Shown: positions 34,174 through 47,208, counted from the stretch's first letter. The stretch: DNA of 64,000 nt from Bordetella sp. 02P26C-1 (GCF_009763255.1 NZ_WSJB01000022.1:372001-436000), one strand, 5' to 3'. Translations and numbers: made by a program. The notes: generated from the letters alone by a model not told the origin.

Positions 34174-36063
34174 CTACCCCGCGTACACCCCCACCGGATG
34201 ACGCGCGACGAAATGACCCTCGCCCACCTGCACTAGCGGTGCGACGACCGGATCGTCGCCCACCTTGCGCACAGGACTGGGGATTTCATCGACGAGCAGC
34301 GACCTGGCGCGATGTCTGCGCTGGGGATCGGCGATGGGTACAGCGTCCATCAACTTGCGGGTATACGGGTGTTGCGGATTCTCGAAAATGGCACGTCTTG
34401 GGCCTATTTCAACGATCTGGCCCAGGTACATCACCGCCACGCGATGGCTGATGCGTTCCACCACAGCCATATCGTGCGAGATGAACAGCAATGCAATGCC
34501 CAGCTCACGTTGCAAATCGAGAAGCAAGTTCACGATCTGCGCCTGAATCGACACGTCGAGTGCGGAGACAGATTCGTCGGCCACAATCACTTTGGGATTC
34601 AGTGCGAGGGCGCGCGCAATGGAGATGCGCTGACGCTGCCCTCCGGAGAACTCGTGGGGATAACGGTCTACCATTTCCGGCAGCAGGCCACATTTATCCA
34701 TCAGCCAACGCACACGCTCCTGAGCTTGCGCGCCCCGCGCCACGTTGTGAATCAAGAGCGGTTCCATAATGGAATGACCCACGGTCATACGCGGGTCCAG
34801 GGACGCGAACGGATCCTGGAAGATGAACTGGATATGGCGGCGCAGCGTCTGCATGGCGGCACCGCGCAGGCTGCCGATGTTCTGCCCATCGAATTCGATG
34901 CTACCGCCTTGGCTCTTGACCAGCTGCAATAAGGAACGGCCGGTCGTGGTTTTGCCGCAGCCAGACTCCCCCACCAGCGACAAGGTTTCGCCCGGATATA
35001 GGTCGAAGCTCACGCGTTCAACAGCATGCACGCGTTTCTGCACACGCCCCAGGATGCCACCCGTGATGTCGAAGCGCGTGATCAGATCCTTGACGCGCAA
35101 CACCGGCCCCTGATCACGACGCACCGTACTGGGTAGCATGATGGGATCGTCAAGATGAGCCGTTGTGTTCTCGGCCTGGGCTTCACTGACCTTCAACAAG
35201 GGAAAGGGCGCCGGTTCATCGGTGCCCTTCATGGCACCCAGCCGTGGTACGGCCGAGAGCAGCGCGCGCGTATAGGGGTGCTTCGGCGAGGCGAAAATCT
35301 CATCCGCCCCACCCTCTTCTACCTTGTCGCCGCGATACATGACAAGAACCCGGTCGGCGACCTCTGCAACCACGCCCATATCGTGCGTGATGAAGATCAC
35401 CCCCATGTCCATTTCTTCCTGCAGCTGACGGATAAGCTGCAAGATCTGCGCCTGAATCGTCACATCCAGCGCGGTGGTGGGTTCGTCGGCGATCAGCAGC
35501 TGGGGCTTGCACGACAGCGCCATCGCGATCATCACGCGCTGGCGCATACCGCCCGAGAGCTGATGCGGATAGCGATCCAGAATCGACCGCGCATCGGGAA
35601 TACGCACACGTTCCAGCATGCGCAGCGCCTCGGCGCGGGAGGCATTGCCATCCAGGCCCTGATGCAGCTGCAACGCTTCGGCGATTTGCGCGCCAGCGGT
35701 GAAACTGGGATTGAGCGAGGTCATCGGCTCTTGGAAGATCATTGCGACATCGGCGCCGCGCACGCGTTCCAGGACGCGTTCGTCTGCCTGGCGCAGATCC
35801 AGCACGCTGCCGTCCCGGCGACGCAAACGCATATCGCCGTTGACGATGCGGCCGCCACCAAATTCGACCAGCCGCATGATAGCTAGTGACGTCACCGATT
35901 TACCGGAGCCCGATTCGCCGACAATGGCCAGCGTCTCGCCGCGATCGACGTGAAACGACACATCGCGCACGGCTTGAACCACACGGTCCGGCGTTTTGAA
36001 TTGCACGGTCAGCCCGCTGACCTCTACGACTCGTTTTGCATCCATGTTTGTCATCGCGCTCAT
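34174..36063 (-). CDS. Dual ABC ATPase of dipeptide/glutathione-type importer
   Basis: 629 residues with two full ATP-binding cassettes. The first has Walker A GESGSGKS (49-56) and [15 protein letters not shown]; the second has GESGCGKT and [15 protein letters not shown]. Each is followed by the extension typical of peptide importers (PHPYTRALL-like and [12 protein letters not shown]). Such DppDF-type fusions occur in GsiA. It overlaps the permease stop by 4 bases. It hydrolyses ATP to drive uptake through the two permeases upstream. Intact. Confidence 0.93.
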   Translation of the reverse strand: MSAMTNMDAKRVVEVSGLTVQFKTPDRVVQAVRDVSFHVDRGETLAIVGESGSGKSVTSLAIMRLVEFGGGRIVNGDMRLRRRDGSVLDLRQADERVLERVRGADVAMIFQEPMTSLNPSFTAGAQIAEALQLHQGLDGNASRAEALRMLERVRIPDARSILDRYPHQLSGGMRQRVMIAMALSCKPQLLIADEPTTALDVTIQAQILQLIRQLQEEMDMGVIFITHDMGVVAEVADRVLVMYRGDKVEEGGADEIFASPKHPYTRALLSAVPRLGAMKGTDEPAPFPLLKVSEAQAENTTAHLDDPIMLPSTVRRDQGPVLRVKDLITRFDITGGILGRVQKRVHAVERVSFDLYPGETLSLVGESGCGKTTTGRSLLQLVKSQGGSIEFDGQNIGSLRGAAMQTLRRHIQFIFQDPFASLDPRMTVGHSIMEPLLIHNVARGAQAQERVRWLMDKCGLLPEMVDRYPHEFSGGQRQRISIARALALNPKVIVADESVSALDVSIQAQIVNLLLDLQRELGIALLFISHDMAVVERISHRVAVMYLGQIVEIGPRRAIFENPQHPYTRKLMDAVPIADPQRRHRARSLLVDEIPSPVRKVGDDPVVAPLVQVGEGHFVARHPVGVYAG

Positions 36064-36938
36064 TTGTCTTGCCGCGGATCGAGCGCATCGCGCAAACCGT
36101 CGCCCAGCAGGTTAAAGCCCAGCACCACCAGGAAAATTGCCGTCCCGGGGAAAATCGACATCCACGGAGCCTGCACCATAAAGTTCTTGCCCGTATTGAG
36201 CATGGAGCCCCACGAGGGATTTGGCGGCTGCAAACCCAAGCCCAAGAACGACAAGCTGGCCTCGGCGATGATGGCGGTGGCAATCGTGATGGTTGCCTGT
36301 ACGATGAGCGGTGGCATGATGTTGGGCAGGATATGGCGCAGAATGATGCGTGCATCCGATGCACCTAATGCGCGCGAACTTTGCACATAATCCTCGCTTT
36401 TCACGGCCAGCACCTGCCCGCGCGCCAGGCGCACGAATTTCGGCGCGGCAGACACGCCAATGGCAATCATGGCGTTGGTCAGGCTAGGCTCCAGAAAGGC
36501 AGCCAGTGCGATGGCCAAAATCAAAAACGGAATGGCCAGCAGCGCCTCGGTGAACCGGGAGATCACGCTGTCGATCCACCCACCGAAGTACCCGGATATC
36601 AACCCCAAGGGCACGCCAATGAGCACCGCAATGGCAACGGACACGACACCGGCCATGAGCGAGGCACGCGCGCCATACAGCATGCGGCTGTAGATATCGC
36701 GACCCAACTCGTCGGTGCCTAGCCAATGCGCCGCCGACGGGGCCTTGCGTATGGCCATGAAGCTGGTTTGAAAAGGATCGTAGGTCGCCAGCATCGGGGC
36801 AAAGATCGCCACGATGACCATCGCCAGCACAATGGCTGCGCCAAACAGAGCGACGCGATTACGTTTGAATTTACCCCAGGCGCGATTGCGGCTGCGGGGC
36901 GGTGCGGCATTAACAGCCGTAGCAGTCGTAGCAGTCAT
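36060..36938 (-). CDS. Peptide ABC permease (DppC/GsiD type)
   Basis: 292 residues, about six membrane segments. N-terminal cytoplasmic tail, then [20 protein letters not shown]. The coupling motif [25 protein letters not shown] is the typical EAA loop. It overlaps both neighbours by 4 bases, so expression is coupled. It pairs with the DppB-type protein encoded just upstream. Confidence 0.92.
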   Translation of the reverse strand: MTATTATAVNAAPPRSRNRAWGKFKRNRVALFGAAIVLAMVIVAIFAPMLATYDPFQTSFMAIRKAPSAAHWLGTDELGRDIYSRMLYGARASLMAGVVSVAIAVLIGVPLGLISGYFGGWIDSVISRFTEALLAIPFLILAIALAAFLEPSLTNAMIAIGVSAAPKFVRLARGQVLAVKSEDYVQSSRALGASDARIILRHILPNIMPPLIVQATITIATAIIAEASLSFLGLGLQPPNPSWGSMLNTGKNFMVQAPWMSIFPGTAIFLVVLGFNLLGDGLRDALDPRQDK

Positions 36939-37879
36939 GCGTGCCTCAGACGTGGATTAACCAGGATGTACAGAATGTCGGCCAGGAGATTCATCACAAT
37001 GAACCCGACCGCGACGCACAGGACCACCCCCTGCACCACCGCGTAGTCGCGGGTAAACACCGCGTCGACAATCAGCTTGCCGAATCCTGGAATGGTGAAA
37101 ACTTGCTCGGTCAGCACGGCCCCGGCCATCAGCTCGCCGAACAACAAGGTGACCAGGGTCACGATAGGCATCAAGGCATTGCGTAGTGCGTGGCGCAACA
37201 CAACGCGGCGCGCCGATACACCCTTCGCACGTGCGGTACGCACGTAGTCAGCGTTGAGCGCTTCCAGCATCGCGGAACGCGTATGACGCATCAAGTAGGC
37301 GGCAATCGCGGTCGAGAGCACCAAGGCCGGCATCAGCATCGTCTTCATCGACAGCCAGAAATCCTCGAACGGCGACACATACCCCGATGCGGGCAGCAGG
37401 CGCCATTGCACGGACACCAACATGATGAGCAGAATGCCCAGCCAGAAATTTGGAATCGACATCCCCGAGAGTGCCGCCACGTTGGCGCCCATCTCGGTCA
37501 ATGTGCCCTTGCGCACAGCGGCGATGATGCCCATGGGCACGCCGACGATAATGGCAAAGAACATCGCCATGAGGGCCAGTTGCAACGTGACCGGAAGTTT
37601 TTGCGCGATCAGTTGAGTGACGGGCACATCGGTACGCAGGGAGCTTCCCAGGTCGCCCTGCAGGACGTTGGTCACCCAGGCCCAATACTGAACAGGCCAG
37701 GAAGCATTGAGTTTGTATTTCTCTCGCAAAAACTCAATAACGGCGGGATCGCGTTCCTCACCGGCCATGGTCAGCACGGCATCGCCCGGCAAGAGCTTTT
37801 GCAAAAGGAAAACAATCATCGACACGAGGATCAGTGTCGGTATGGCCACGAGCACGCGGCGCAAGATGATTTTGAACAT
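36935..37879 (-). CDS. Peptide ABC permease (DppB/GsiC type)
   Basis: 314 residues. MFKIILRRVLVAIPTLILVS begins the first membrane segment; TVRTARAKGVSARRV-type sequence (DYVRTARAKGVSARRVVLRH) is the EAA coupling loop, and the C-terminus ends [13 protein letters not shown], as in DppB. About six membrane segments. It lies 103 bp after the binding-protein gene. Confidence 0.92.
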   Translation of the reverse strand: MFKIILRRVLVAIPTLILVSMIVFLLQKLLPGDAVLTMAGEERDPAVIEFLREKYKLNASWPVQYWAWVTNVLQGDLGSSLRTDVPVTQLIAQKLPVTLQLALMAMFFAIIVGVPMGIIAAVRKGTLTEMGANVAALSGMSIPNFWLGILLIMLVSVQWRLLPASGYVSPFEDFWLSMKTMLMPALVLSTAIAAYLMRHTRSAMLEALNADYVRTARAKGVSARRVVLRHALRNALMPIVTLVTLLFGELMAGAVLTEQVFTIPGFGKLIVDAVFTRDYAVVQGVVLCVAVGFIVMNLLADILYILVNPRLRHA

Positions 37880-37982
37880 AGAACAACCCGTAAAACGCCG
37901 ACGCCACGCCTAACGACAAAAGGAGGCACGGGCCGTGCTTATGTCACGGCCCGTTGTTTGGCTGGCGACCGGCGAGGCGCGC

Positions 37983-39497
37983 TTACTGCGCGAAACTCAC
38001 GCCTTTGAGGCGAATCATGCCGTCAGGCGAGGGATGAAACCCCTTCACCTTCTTGGACAAGACGAAGGGCCAGGGCTGATAGTACAAATACACTGCCTGC
38101 GTTTCGTCCTGCATGATCTTCTGCGCCTGATCGTAGATCTCGCGACGCTTCTCGACGTCGGGCACCTTGCGCGCTTCATTAAGCAGCTTGTCGACCTCGG
38201 GGTTGCAATAACGGCCGTCGTTCTGGCCGCCCTTGCAAGTGACGAACTGATGGATATTGCCATCCGGGTCGACGCGGCCCGACCAGCCACGCATGAGCAG
38301 TTCAAAGTTGCCGCCCTGCGCTTCGCTCAACAGCGCCGCATATTCCGTCGGACGCAGGCTCAGTTGAAAGCCAGCCTCGGCAGCCATGGCTTGCACCATC
38401 TCCGCGATGGCGGATGTCGTGGTGTTGTTGCCAAAGGCCAGTTCAGCCTTGACCGTTTCCTTGCCGGCCTCTTTCAGCAAGGCCTTTGCCTTAGCCACAT
38501 CGCGTGCGGGGATGGGAAATTTATTACTGTGATAGGGGCTCGCGGGCGGGAACGGCTGATTCGCCGGTTCGAAAATCCCACCGCCGACCACCTCGTTGAT
38601 CACATTACGATCCAACGAAAGCTCAAAGGCGCGACGTACGCGGGCATCCTTGAACGGGTTCGTCTCGGCGCGCTTGCCATTGCCTACATTGAAGTAGAAC
38701 TGCTGGTATCCCAGACCGGAAACGTTAGCGAACTGCAGCGAAGGATCGCTTTTGACCTGTTGCGCGTCCGAAGGATTCATGCGCTCCAGAATATCGAGGC
38801 CGCCAGCACGCAGATTCGACAAGCGTACGGTCGAATCAGGAATCGGCAAGAACGTCACGCGTTTGAAGGCATAATCGCCGGCGTTGTAGTGCTTGTCGAA
38901 CTTCTCCAGCACGATGCGATCGTTCTGCACGCGCTGGACAAACTGATAAGGACCCGAGCAGATGGGCTTGCGACCGACCGCGGCTGTATCGTCGGTAAAC
39001 GTCTTGGGCGACAGCATCATCCCCGACCGATCTGACAAGGACGCAAGCAGTGTCGCGTCGGGCGACTTCAATTTCAATACCAGGGTCTCGGCATCCGGCG
39101 CGGAGACTTCCTGCACCGAGGTGAGCTCGCTCTTGCGCATGCTGTCGGGCAGCTTCATGGCACGCTCGATATTAGCCTTGGCGGCAGCGGCATCGAACGG
39201 CGTGCCGTCGTGAAAGACGGCATCCTTGCGCAGCTTGAACGTCAATTCGGTATTGTCGTCATTCCATGACCAGGACTCGGCCAACTGCGGCACGAATTCC
39301 AGCTTGTCATTAACGTCGATCAGCTTGTCGCACAACGACGTAAAGACAATGCGGCCAACATAAGTACGAGCACGATGCGGATCGAGGACATCGGGATCCT
39401 CTTGCAACCCGATGCGGATCTCTTGCGCGAACGCACTACCCGCGGCTGCGGCGAAGACCGCAGCGCATACACCCAGCTTAAATGCCTGACGCTTCAT
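37983..39497 (-). CDS. Family 5 solute-binding protein for peptides or glutathione
   Basis: 504 residues with Sec signal peptide (MKRQAFKLGVCAAVFAAAAG, cleavage after AFA). Family signs are LDPHRARTYVGRIVFTSLCD and AESWSWNDDNTELTFKLRKD. It captures the ligand in the periplasm for the permeases. Its place after a gamma-glutamyltransferase gene suggests glutathione or gamma-glutamyl peptides, as in GsiB, but this is inference; general dipeptides are not excluded. Confidence 0.9.
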   Translation of the reverse strand: MKRQAFKLGVCAAVFAAAAGSAFAQEIRIGLQEDPDVLDPHRARTYVGRIVFTSLCDKLIDVNDKLEFVPQLAESWSWNDDNTELTFKLRKDAVFHDGTPFDAAAAKANIERAMKLPDSMRKSELTSVQEVSAPDAETLVLKLKSPDATLLASLSDRSGMMLSPKTFTDDTAAVGRKPICSGPYQFVQRVQNDRIVLEKFDKHYNAGDYAFKRVTFLPIPDSTVRLSNLRAGGLDILERMNPSDAQQVKSDPSLQFANVSGLGYQQFYFNVGNGKRAETNPFKDARVRRAFELSLDRNVINEVVGGGIFEPANQPFPPASPYHSNKFPIPARDVAKAKALLKEAGKETVKAELAFGNNTTTSAIAEMVQAMAAEAGFQLSLRPTEYAALLSEAQGGNFELLMRGWSGRVDPDGNIHQFVTCKGGQNDGRYCNPEVDKLLNEARKVPDVEKRREIYDQAQKIMQDETQAVYLYYQPWPFVLSKKVKGFHPSPDGMIRLKGVSFAQ

Positions 39498-39575
39498 GTT
39501 TTTTCCCTTGTCGATGTAATAGACGCCCGACCCGTGTCGGTGAGAGACCGGGCCGGGTCGTGAACCTATTGTGGC

Positions 39576-41204
39576 TTAGAAACCAACCGCTTGACCATCG
39601 CGACGCGGATCGCTGGCTGCGACGTAGCCCAGCTCGTTGTCGCTTTCGTGCATGCGCCAGATAAACTGACCGGCGCCGAAATCCATATAGGGATCGTCAA
39701 CCGACTTCAGCTTGTGGCCCAAGGCTTGCAGGCCGTCGACCGTCGCGCGGTTCATGGTGGACTCGATATCCAGCGTGAAATCGCGGTTGACCTTCCAACG
39801 CGGCGCATCGCAAGCCGCCTGCGGTTGCTGATGGTAGTCGAGCATCCGGATAACGGTCTGCAGGTGCCCTTGCGGCTGCATATCGCCACCCATCACGCCA
39901 AAGCTCATCACCGGCTTGCCGCCACGGGTCAGGAAGCCCGGGATGATCGTATGGAACGGACGCTTGCCGCCTTGAACGACGTTGGGCGACTTGGGATCCA
40001 TCGAGAAGCCCACGCCACGGTTTTGCAGGCTGATACCGGTACCCGGCACGACCACGCCAGAGCCAAAGCCCATGTAGTTCGATTGGATAAACGAGATCAT
40101 CATGCCGTTTTCGTCGGCCGCGGTCAGATAGATCGTGCCGCCAGCATGCGGACGGCCAGCCTCGAACTGCGTGGCGCGATCCAGACGGATGAGCTTGGCG
40201 CGGCTTTGCAGATAGGCGTCCGACAGCATCTGCTCGGGCGTGACGTCCATGGTGCGCGGATCGGACACGTAACGGTACAGGTCCGAGAACGCCAGCTTCA
40301 TGGCTTCGATTTGCACGTGCTGCGACTCGATCGAATCGACCTTCATGTTGGCCAGATCGAAGTGCGAGCAGATGCCCAGCGCCATCAGCGCGGCAATGCC
40401 CTGCCCGTTCGGCGGGATCTCGTGCAGCTCATAGCCGCCGTAGGATTTGGAGATCGGCTTGACCCAATCCGGTTTGTAGTTGCGCAGATCGTCCAGGGTC
40501 ATCGCGCCGCCGCATTCCTTGGCGAAGGCGACGATCTTCTCGGCGATCTCGCCTTCGTAGTAGTCGCGGCCACCGGTAGCGGCGATGCGACGCAGCGTGT
40601 AGGCGGCCTCGGGAATACGGAAGTGCTCGCCCGGCTTGGGCGCGCGGCCATTCGGCATGAACGTTTGGGCGTAGCCCGGCTGATCGCGCAGGTCGTCAAT
40701 CGCGGCGGCCCACTTGTGCGCCACGACGGGCGGCACGGCGTAGCCACGCTCGGCGATTTCGATGGCGGGCTCGAACAGGTCCGCAAACGGCAGCTTGCCG
40801 AATTTCTCATGCAGGGCTGCCCAGCCAGCGACCACGCCAGGCACGGTCACGGCGTCCCAGCCGCGCTTGGGCTGATTTGCCAGGCCATTAGCGTCGGTGC
40901 CGTATTTGGCCTTGAAATACTCCACGTTCCACGCCGCAGGCGCGACGCCCGAGGAGTTCAAACCGTGCAGCTCCTTGCCATCCCAAAGGATGGCAAAGCA
41001 GTCACTGCCCAGCCCGCAGGATACGGGCTCAACCAGGGTAATCGTGGCGGCGGCGGCAATCGCGGCGTCAATGGCATTGCCTCCCTTGAGCAGCATGCGC
41101 AGGCCAGCCTGAGCCGCCAGCGGATGCGAGGTCGACACGACATTGCGAGCAAACTGCGGAATGCGGTGCGAGGGATAAGGGTTGTGCCAATCGAAATTTT
41201 TCAT
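39576..41204 (-). CDS. Cytoplasmic gamma-glutamyltransferase-family hydrolase
   Basis: 542 residues. The Ntn-hydrolase precursor is cut before the Thr in PHAGGTIYLTAADENG (Thr357, new N-terminus), with LVEPVSCGLGSDCF early and GGDMQPQGHLQ late. There is no signal peptide, so it works in the cytoplasm, unlike most periplasmic enzymes of the family. It would split gamma-glutamyl bonds of imported glutathione-like compounds. First gene of the minus-strand operon, divergent from LysR. Confidence 0.88.
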   Translation of the reverse strand: MKNFDWHNPYPSHRIPQFARNVVSTSHPLAAQAGLRMLLKGGNAIDAAIAAAATITLVEPVSCGLGSDCFAILWDGKELHGLNSSGVAPAAWNVEYFKAKYGTDANGLANQPKRGWDAVTVPGVVAGWAALHEKFGKLPFADLFEPAIEIAERGYAVPPVVAHKWAAAIDDLRDQPGYAQTFMPNGRAPKPGEHFRIPEAAYTLRRIAATGGRDYYEGEIAEKIVAFAKECGGAMTLDDLRNYKPDWVKPISKSYGGYELHEIPPNGQGIAALMALGICSHFDLANMKVDSIESQHVQIEAMKLAFSDLYRYVSDPRTMDVTPEQMLSDAYLQSRAKLIRLDRATQFEAGRPHAGGTIYLTAADENGMMISFIQSNYMGFGSGVVVPGTGISLQNRGVGFSMDPKSPNVVQGGKRPFHTIIPGFLTRGGKPVMSFGVMGGDMQPQGHLQTVIRMLDYHQQPQAACDAPRWKVNRDFTLDIESTMNRATVDGLQALGHKLKSVDDPYMDFGAGQFIWRMHESDNELGYVAASDPRRDGQAVGF

Positions 41205-41277
41205 GAAAGCTCTACGCTCAAGAGAAACAGAAAAGAAAATTCTGTACAGCCGATCAACTTACTATTGTGCTTTAATT

Positions 41278-41300
41278 AAATCAATTTGAATAATTGATTT
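41278..41300. promoter_or_regulatory. LysR-type box between ggt and lysR
   Basis: AAATCAATT and AATTGATTT are perfect 9-bp inverted arms with 5-bp spacer. It lies 18 bp before the LysR start and 73 bp before the ggt start in a very AT-rich gap. The T-N11-A form is present. Confidence 0.65.
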
Positions 41301-41318
41301 CTCGTAAAAAATATTTTT

Positions 41319-42224
41319 ATGAGTAGTATTCGATTCCTACGCAGCTTTCTGGCGGTCGCCCATCACGGCTCGTTTTCCGAGGCGGCCGAACATATGGCGC
41401 TGACGCAAGCCGCCATCAGCTTTCAGATGCGCGCACTGGAAACCGATTTGGGGCGGGAATTATTCGATCGTACCGGGCGGCTGGCTATTTTGAATGCGGC
41501 AGGCCGTGAACTGCTGCCCGAGATCAAGCAGCTGGTCGAGTTCTACGACCGGCTAAAACGGCCGCGTACTTCGCCCGGGGAGTTGGCCGGTGCGGTATCC
41601 ATCGGCGCCATCGTGTCCTGCATGGGAACGCTATCGAAGGTCGTTTCTCAACTCAAGCGACAGCATCCGTCACTGGATGTGCGCGTGTTGTCGGGCAAGG
41701 CAAGCGAACTGGCTAGCAAGGTGGAAGCCGGCGACCTGGACGCGGCGTTTGTCGTAGAAGGCACGCGCAAGGTGGCGAGCATGCAATGGACACCGCTATA
41801 TCAGGAGCCGCTGGTCGTCGTCGCCCCGGCTGCTGTGAAAGCGCAATCGGCGGCGGCCGTACTATCGGCCAACCCCTTTTTACGATTCGATCGTACGCAG
41901 AGAACCGGCCGGCAGATCGACCGGGTATTGAGAAGATTAGGCATGCACCCAGAGGAGTTTCTGGAGCTGAACGCGATCGAAACGCTGGTGGAACTAGTGC
42001 GGCAGGAGGTCGGCGTCACACTATTGCCATTATTAAATGGCTCCAACTGGCTAAGCAGTCCCGACCTGCGGATAATCCGTTTACCCGATGAAGTCGGCCA
42101 GCCCAGCCGCAGTATCGGCATGGTCGAACGCCGGGACCACGCCCGTCAAACGATCACGCGCGAGATCTGCGCCCAGTGCCTGGAGCTGTTTCAAGCGCGT
42201 GGTCATGCACAAACTGTCGGATGA
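41319..42224 (+). CDS. LysR-type regulator of the ggt-ABC operon
   Basis: 301 residues. Helix-turn-helix FLAVAHHGSFSEAAEHMALT with AAISFQMRALE. The effector domain begins SIGAIVSCMGTL. Divergent from the operon with the box at 41278-41300 between them, the usual way LysR proteins control themselves and the target. The ligand may be a gamma-glutamyl compound; inferred from neighbours only. Confidence 0.9.
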   Translation: MSSIRFLRSFLAVAHHGSFSEAAEHMALTQAAISFQMRALETDLGRELFDRTGRLAILNAAGRELLPEIKQLVEFYDRLKRPRTSPGELAGAVSIGAIVSCMGTLSKVVSQLKRQHPSLDVRVLSGKASELASKVEAGDLDAAFVVEGTRKVASMQWTPLYQEPLVVVAPAAVKAQSAAAVLSANPFLRFDRTQRTGRQIDRVLRRLGMHPEEFLELNAIETLVELVRQEVGVTLLPLLNGSNWLSSPDLRIIRLPDEVGQPSRSIGMVERRDHARQTITREICAQCLELFQARGHAQTVG

Positions 42225-42246
42225 TTCCGGTCCGACTGCACCGCGC

Positions 42247-44258
<2,012 letters not shown>

Positions 44259-44295
44259 AATGGGACTTCCCAGGCGGTTGACGACGAAACAAAAA

Positions 44296-45645
44296 TTATC
44301 GCACGCCTGTATCGCCAGACGGGTCCCAGCCGACCTCGGTTTGCACAGAATCGCCATAGGCGGCCCGCTCGCGTGCCAATTCACGCTGCAAAGCGCCGGC
44401 CAGCCCCTGTCCGACCGCGCCCACATCGGCACCCGACGGCTGCTGATAAAGACGCAACCCCAGTTCTGGCAGGATAGCCAACAGATGGTCGAACACATCG
44501 CCTTGAATGCGCTCGTATTCCACCCAAGCCGTCAATGCCGCGAAACAGTACACCTCGATAGGGATCCCATCTGACTGCGGCTCCATCATCCGCACCATCA
44601 TGGACATGTCCTGACGGATTTCTGGATTTTGCTTCAAATACGCCAAGGCGTAGGCCCGCAATGTTCCGATATTGGTCAAGCGGCGGCGATTGGCCGGCAC
44701 CTGCGCGATGTCTTCGCCTAATTGGCTATTGGCCTGCTGTAACACCGTGGTCTTGGCCGTCAGATAATCGTGCAGCAGCCGAAACCGCATCAGCTGTTTC
44801 GCCTCGTCATCCGACAGAAACCGCACAGTCGAGGCATCCACGCGCAAGGTGCGCTTGATCCGCCGCCCCCCCGATTCAAACATCTGACGGTAATTGCGAT
44901 AACTCTCGGAAAACAGTTTGTATGTGGGAACCGTGGTGACTGTGTTGTCCCAGTTCTGTACCTTCACGGTGTGCAGCGCGATATCGCGTACAAACCCGTC
45001 CGCGTTCGCCTGAGGCATCTCGATCCAGTCGCCAATGCGCAGCATATCGTTCGAGGTGAGCTGCGTACTGGCCACGAAGGACAGCAGTGTGTCCTTGAAC
45101 ACCAACAACAAAATCGCGGACACCGCGCCCAGACCGGAGATCATCCACAGGGGTGACCGATCCAGTAGGATGGAAAGCACCAACACCGTGCAGATCACAA
45201 CAAGCATCAGCTTGCCGATCTGGATATAACCCTTGATCGAGCGCGTTTGCGCGCGCGGCGTGGCCGCATACGCGTCCTGTAACGCGTTGAGCATGCCGGC
45301 CACGGCGGTGAACACGCAGATCCACGCCGCGCCATGGGCGATGCGCCCCACAACGCTGACGACGCGGTCCATATGCGGCACCAAGCCCACGCCCATGGAA
45401 ACGATGGCGAATGGAACGGCATACCAAAGGTTCTGATATGCCCGCCGGCGCCGCAGCGCATGGTCCCAGTTTTTCCGACCCGTCAGAATCAAAAGCCGGT
45501 GCGCGCAGAACAGCACAATGCGCGCGCCCACCCACTGGGCAATCAACGCGACCAGCAGCAGTATCCCAATGCCGACCAACGTTTGTGCCCACGGCGCATG
45601 GGGGACGTAATCCCCGAACTGCTCCACCAAGCGATTCCAGTCCAT
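44296..45645 (-). CDS. YbdG-like mechanosensitive channel (MscS superfamily)
   Basis: ATG 45645 gives 449 residues; MDWNRLVEQFGDY starts it. About five membrane segments precede the MscS core: GLGAVSAILLLVFKDTLLSF (pore helix), then TSNDMLRIGDWIEMPQ and VQNWDNTVTTVPTYKLF (beta domain). Length and sequence fit the YbdG branch. It releases solutes on osmotic down-shock, with modest conductance. nadE follows 37 bp later. The gene is divergent from argH. Confidence 0.88.
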   Translation of the reverse strand: MDWNRLVEQFGDYVPHAPWAQTLVGIGILLLVALIAQWVGARIVLFCAHRLLILTGRKNWDHALRRRRAYQNLWYAVPFAIVSMGVGLVPHMDRVVSVVGRIAHGAAWICVFTAVAGMLNALQDAYAATPRAQTRSIKGYIQIGKLMLVVICTVLVLSILLDRSPLWMISGLGAVSAILLLVFKDTLLSFVASTQLTSNDMLRIGDWIEMPQANADGFVRDIALHTVKVQNWDNTVTTVPTYKLFSESYRNYRQMFESGGRRIKRTLRVDASTVRFLSDDEAKQLMRFRLLHDYLTAKTTVLQQANSQLGEDIAQVPANRRRLTNIGTLRAYALAYLKQNPEIRQDMSMMVRMMEPQSDGIPIEVYCFAALTAWVEYERIQGDVFDHLLAILPELGLRLYQQPSGADVGAVGQGLAGALQRELARERAAYGDSVQTEVGWDPSGDTGVR

Positions 45646-45762
45646 AAACAAGCTCTGACTCCGTCGTATTGCCGGGGCAAGATCCCCACTCGTCGCCCTG
45701 CCGGCCAATTATCTACGATGTGCGCACTGCCCAGGGGGTATCGCCACCAGTTGGCGGGGCTC

Positions 45763-45768
45763 TATAAT
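45763..45768 (+). promoter_or_regulatory. Consensus TATAAT close to the argH start
   Basis: TATAAT ends 10 bases before the argH ATG (45779), so a transcript from it would have a leader of only about 4 bases. A ribosome site is missing as well. The -35 region is weak. Confidence 0.45.
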
Positions 45769-45778
45769 CCCGGCCATC

Positions 45779-47200
45779 ATGGCAAAAAACTCCACCTCCG
45801 ATCAAAACCAGTTCGCCAATAAGGCGCAAGCCTGGTCCGCCCGGTTCTCCGAGCCGGTTTCCGATCTCGTCAAACGCTATACCGCGTCCGTCGATTTTGA
45901 TAAGCGCCTGGCGCGATACGACATCCAGGGCTCGCTGGCGCACGCCGACATGCTAGCCGCGCAAGGCATCATTGCTGCCTCGGATCTATCCGATATTCAG
46001 CGCGGCATGGCGCAGATCCTGTCCGAAATCGATGCCGGCCAATTCCAATGGCTGCTCGATCTGGAAGACGTGCACCTTAATATCGAAAAGCGTCTGGTCG
46101 AGCTGGTGGGCGATGCTGGCAAGCGCCTGCACACGGGCCGCTCGCGTAACGATCAGGTGGCCACCGATATCCGCCTGTGGCTGCGCGCCGAGATCGATCA
46201 CCTGATCGACTTGCTGCGCCAACTGCGCCATGCGCTGGCCACGGTCGCCCTGGAAAACGCCGGGACGATCATGCCCGGCTTTACACATTTGCAGGTGGCG
46301 CAGCCCGTGACCTTCGGTCACCACCTGTTGGCCTACGCTGAAATGTTCGGCCGCGATGCCGAGCGGCTGGCCGACTGCCGCCGTCGCGTTAACCGTCTGC
46401 CGCTGGGCGCGGCTGCGTTGGCTGGCACCTCGTATCCCATCGATCGCGAACGCGTGGCCCGTACGCTGGGCTTTGACGGCGTATGCCGTAACTCGCTCGA
46501 TGCCGTTTCCGACCGCGACTTCGCCATTGAATTCTGCGCCGCTGGAGCGCTCATCATGACGCACGTATCGCGTCTGTCCGAGGAACTCGTCCTCTGGATG
46601 AGCCCGCGCGTGGGCTTTATCGATCTGGCCGACCGTTTCTGCACCGGCAGTTCGATCATGCCGCAGAAGAAAAACCCGGACGTGCCCGAGCTTGCCCGTG
46701 GCAAGACCGGCCGCGTCAATGGTCACCTGATGGCGCTGCTGACCCTGATGAAGGGCCAGCCCTTGGCCTACAACAAGGACAATCAGGAAGACAAAGAAGG
46801 CCTGTTCGACACGGTGGACACGCTGCGCGACACGCTGACGATCTTTGCCGACATGGCGGCCGGAATCAAGGTCAAGGCCGACAACATGCGTGCAGCCGCG
46901 CTGCAAGGCTTTGCCACGGCAACGGACCTGGCCGACTATCTGGTCAAACGCGGCGTGCCGTTCCGTGATGCTCACGAGGTCGTGGCGCACGCCGTGCGCG
47001 ATTGCGAACAGCGCGGTTGCGATCTGGCGGATTTGTCGACGGCTGAGCTCAAGGCCTACCACGACAGCATCGGCGATGACGTGCATCAGGTGCTGACCCT
47101 GGAAGGCTCGGTGGCCGCGCGTAATCACATCGGCGGCACCGCCCCGGAACGTGTTGCGGAAGAGGCGCGTCGTGTACTCGAAGAAACGGCGCAGAGCTAA
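45779..47200 (+). CDS. argH: Argininosuccinate lyase
   Basis: 473 residues, the usual length. [12 protein letters not shown] is the lyase-superfamily signature, and [12 protein letters not shown] and TAERVAEE-type end match the family. It splits argininosuccinate into arginine and fumarate, the last step of arginine synthesis, as a cytoplasmic homotetramer. It stands alone, divergent from the channel gene. Its short leader is discussed at the TATAAT entry. Confidence 0.96.
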   Translation: MAKNSTSDQNQFANKAQAWSARFSEPVSDLVKRYTASVDFDKRLARYDIQGSLAHADMLAAQGIIAASDLSDIQRGMAQILSEIDAGQFQWLLDLEDVHLNIEKRLVELVGDAGKRLHTGRSRNDQVATDIRLWLRAEIDHLIDLLRQLRHALATVALENAGTIMPGFTHLQVAQPVTFGHHLLAYAEMFGRDAERLADCRRRVNRLPLGAAALAGTSYPIDRERVARTLGFDGVCRNSLDAVSDRDFAIEFCAAGALIMTHVSRLSEELVLWMSPRVGFIDLADRFCTGSSIMPQKKNPDVPELARGKTGRVNGHLMALLTLMKGQPLAYNKDNQEDKEGLFDTVDTLRDTLTIFADMAAGIKVKADNMRAAALQGFATATDLADYLVKRGVPFRDAHEVVAHAVRDCEQRGCDLADLSTAELKAYHDSIGDDVHQVLTLEGSVAARNHIGGTAPERVAEEARRVLEETAQS

Positions 47201-47208
47201 GTCGCATC

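Noticed and set aside
39591-41279. 562-codon plus-strand frame opposite the gamma-glutamyltransferase gene
   Set aside because: Codon-shadow of a GC-rich gene; the minus strand has an unmistakable enzyme and the plus frame has no family features.
45986-47128. 380-codon minus frame opposite argH
   Set aside because: Shadow of argininosuccinate lyase.
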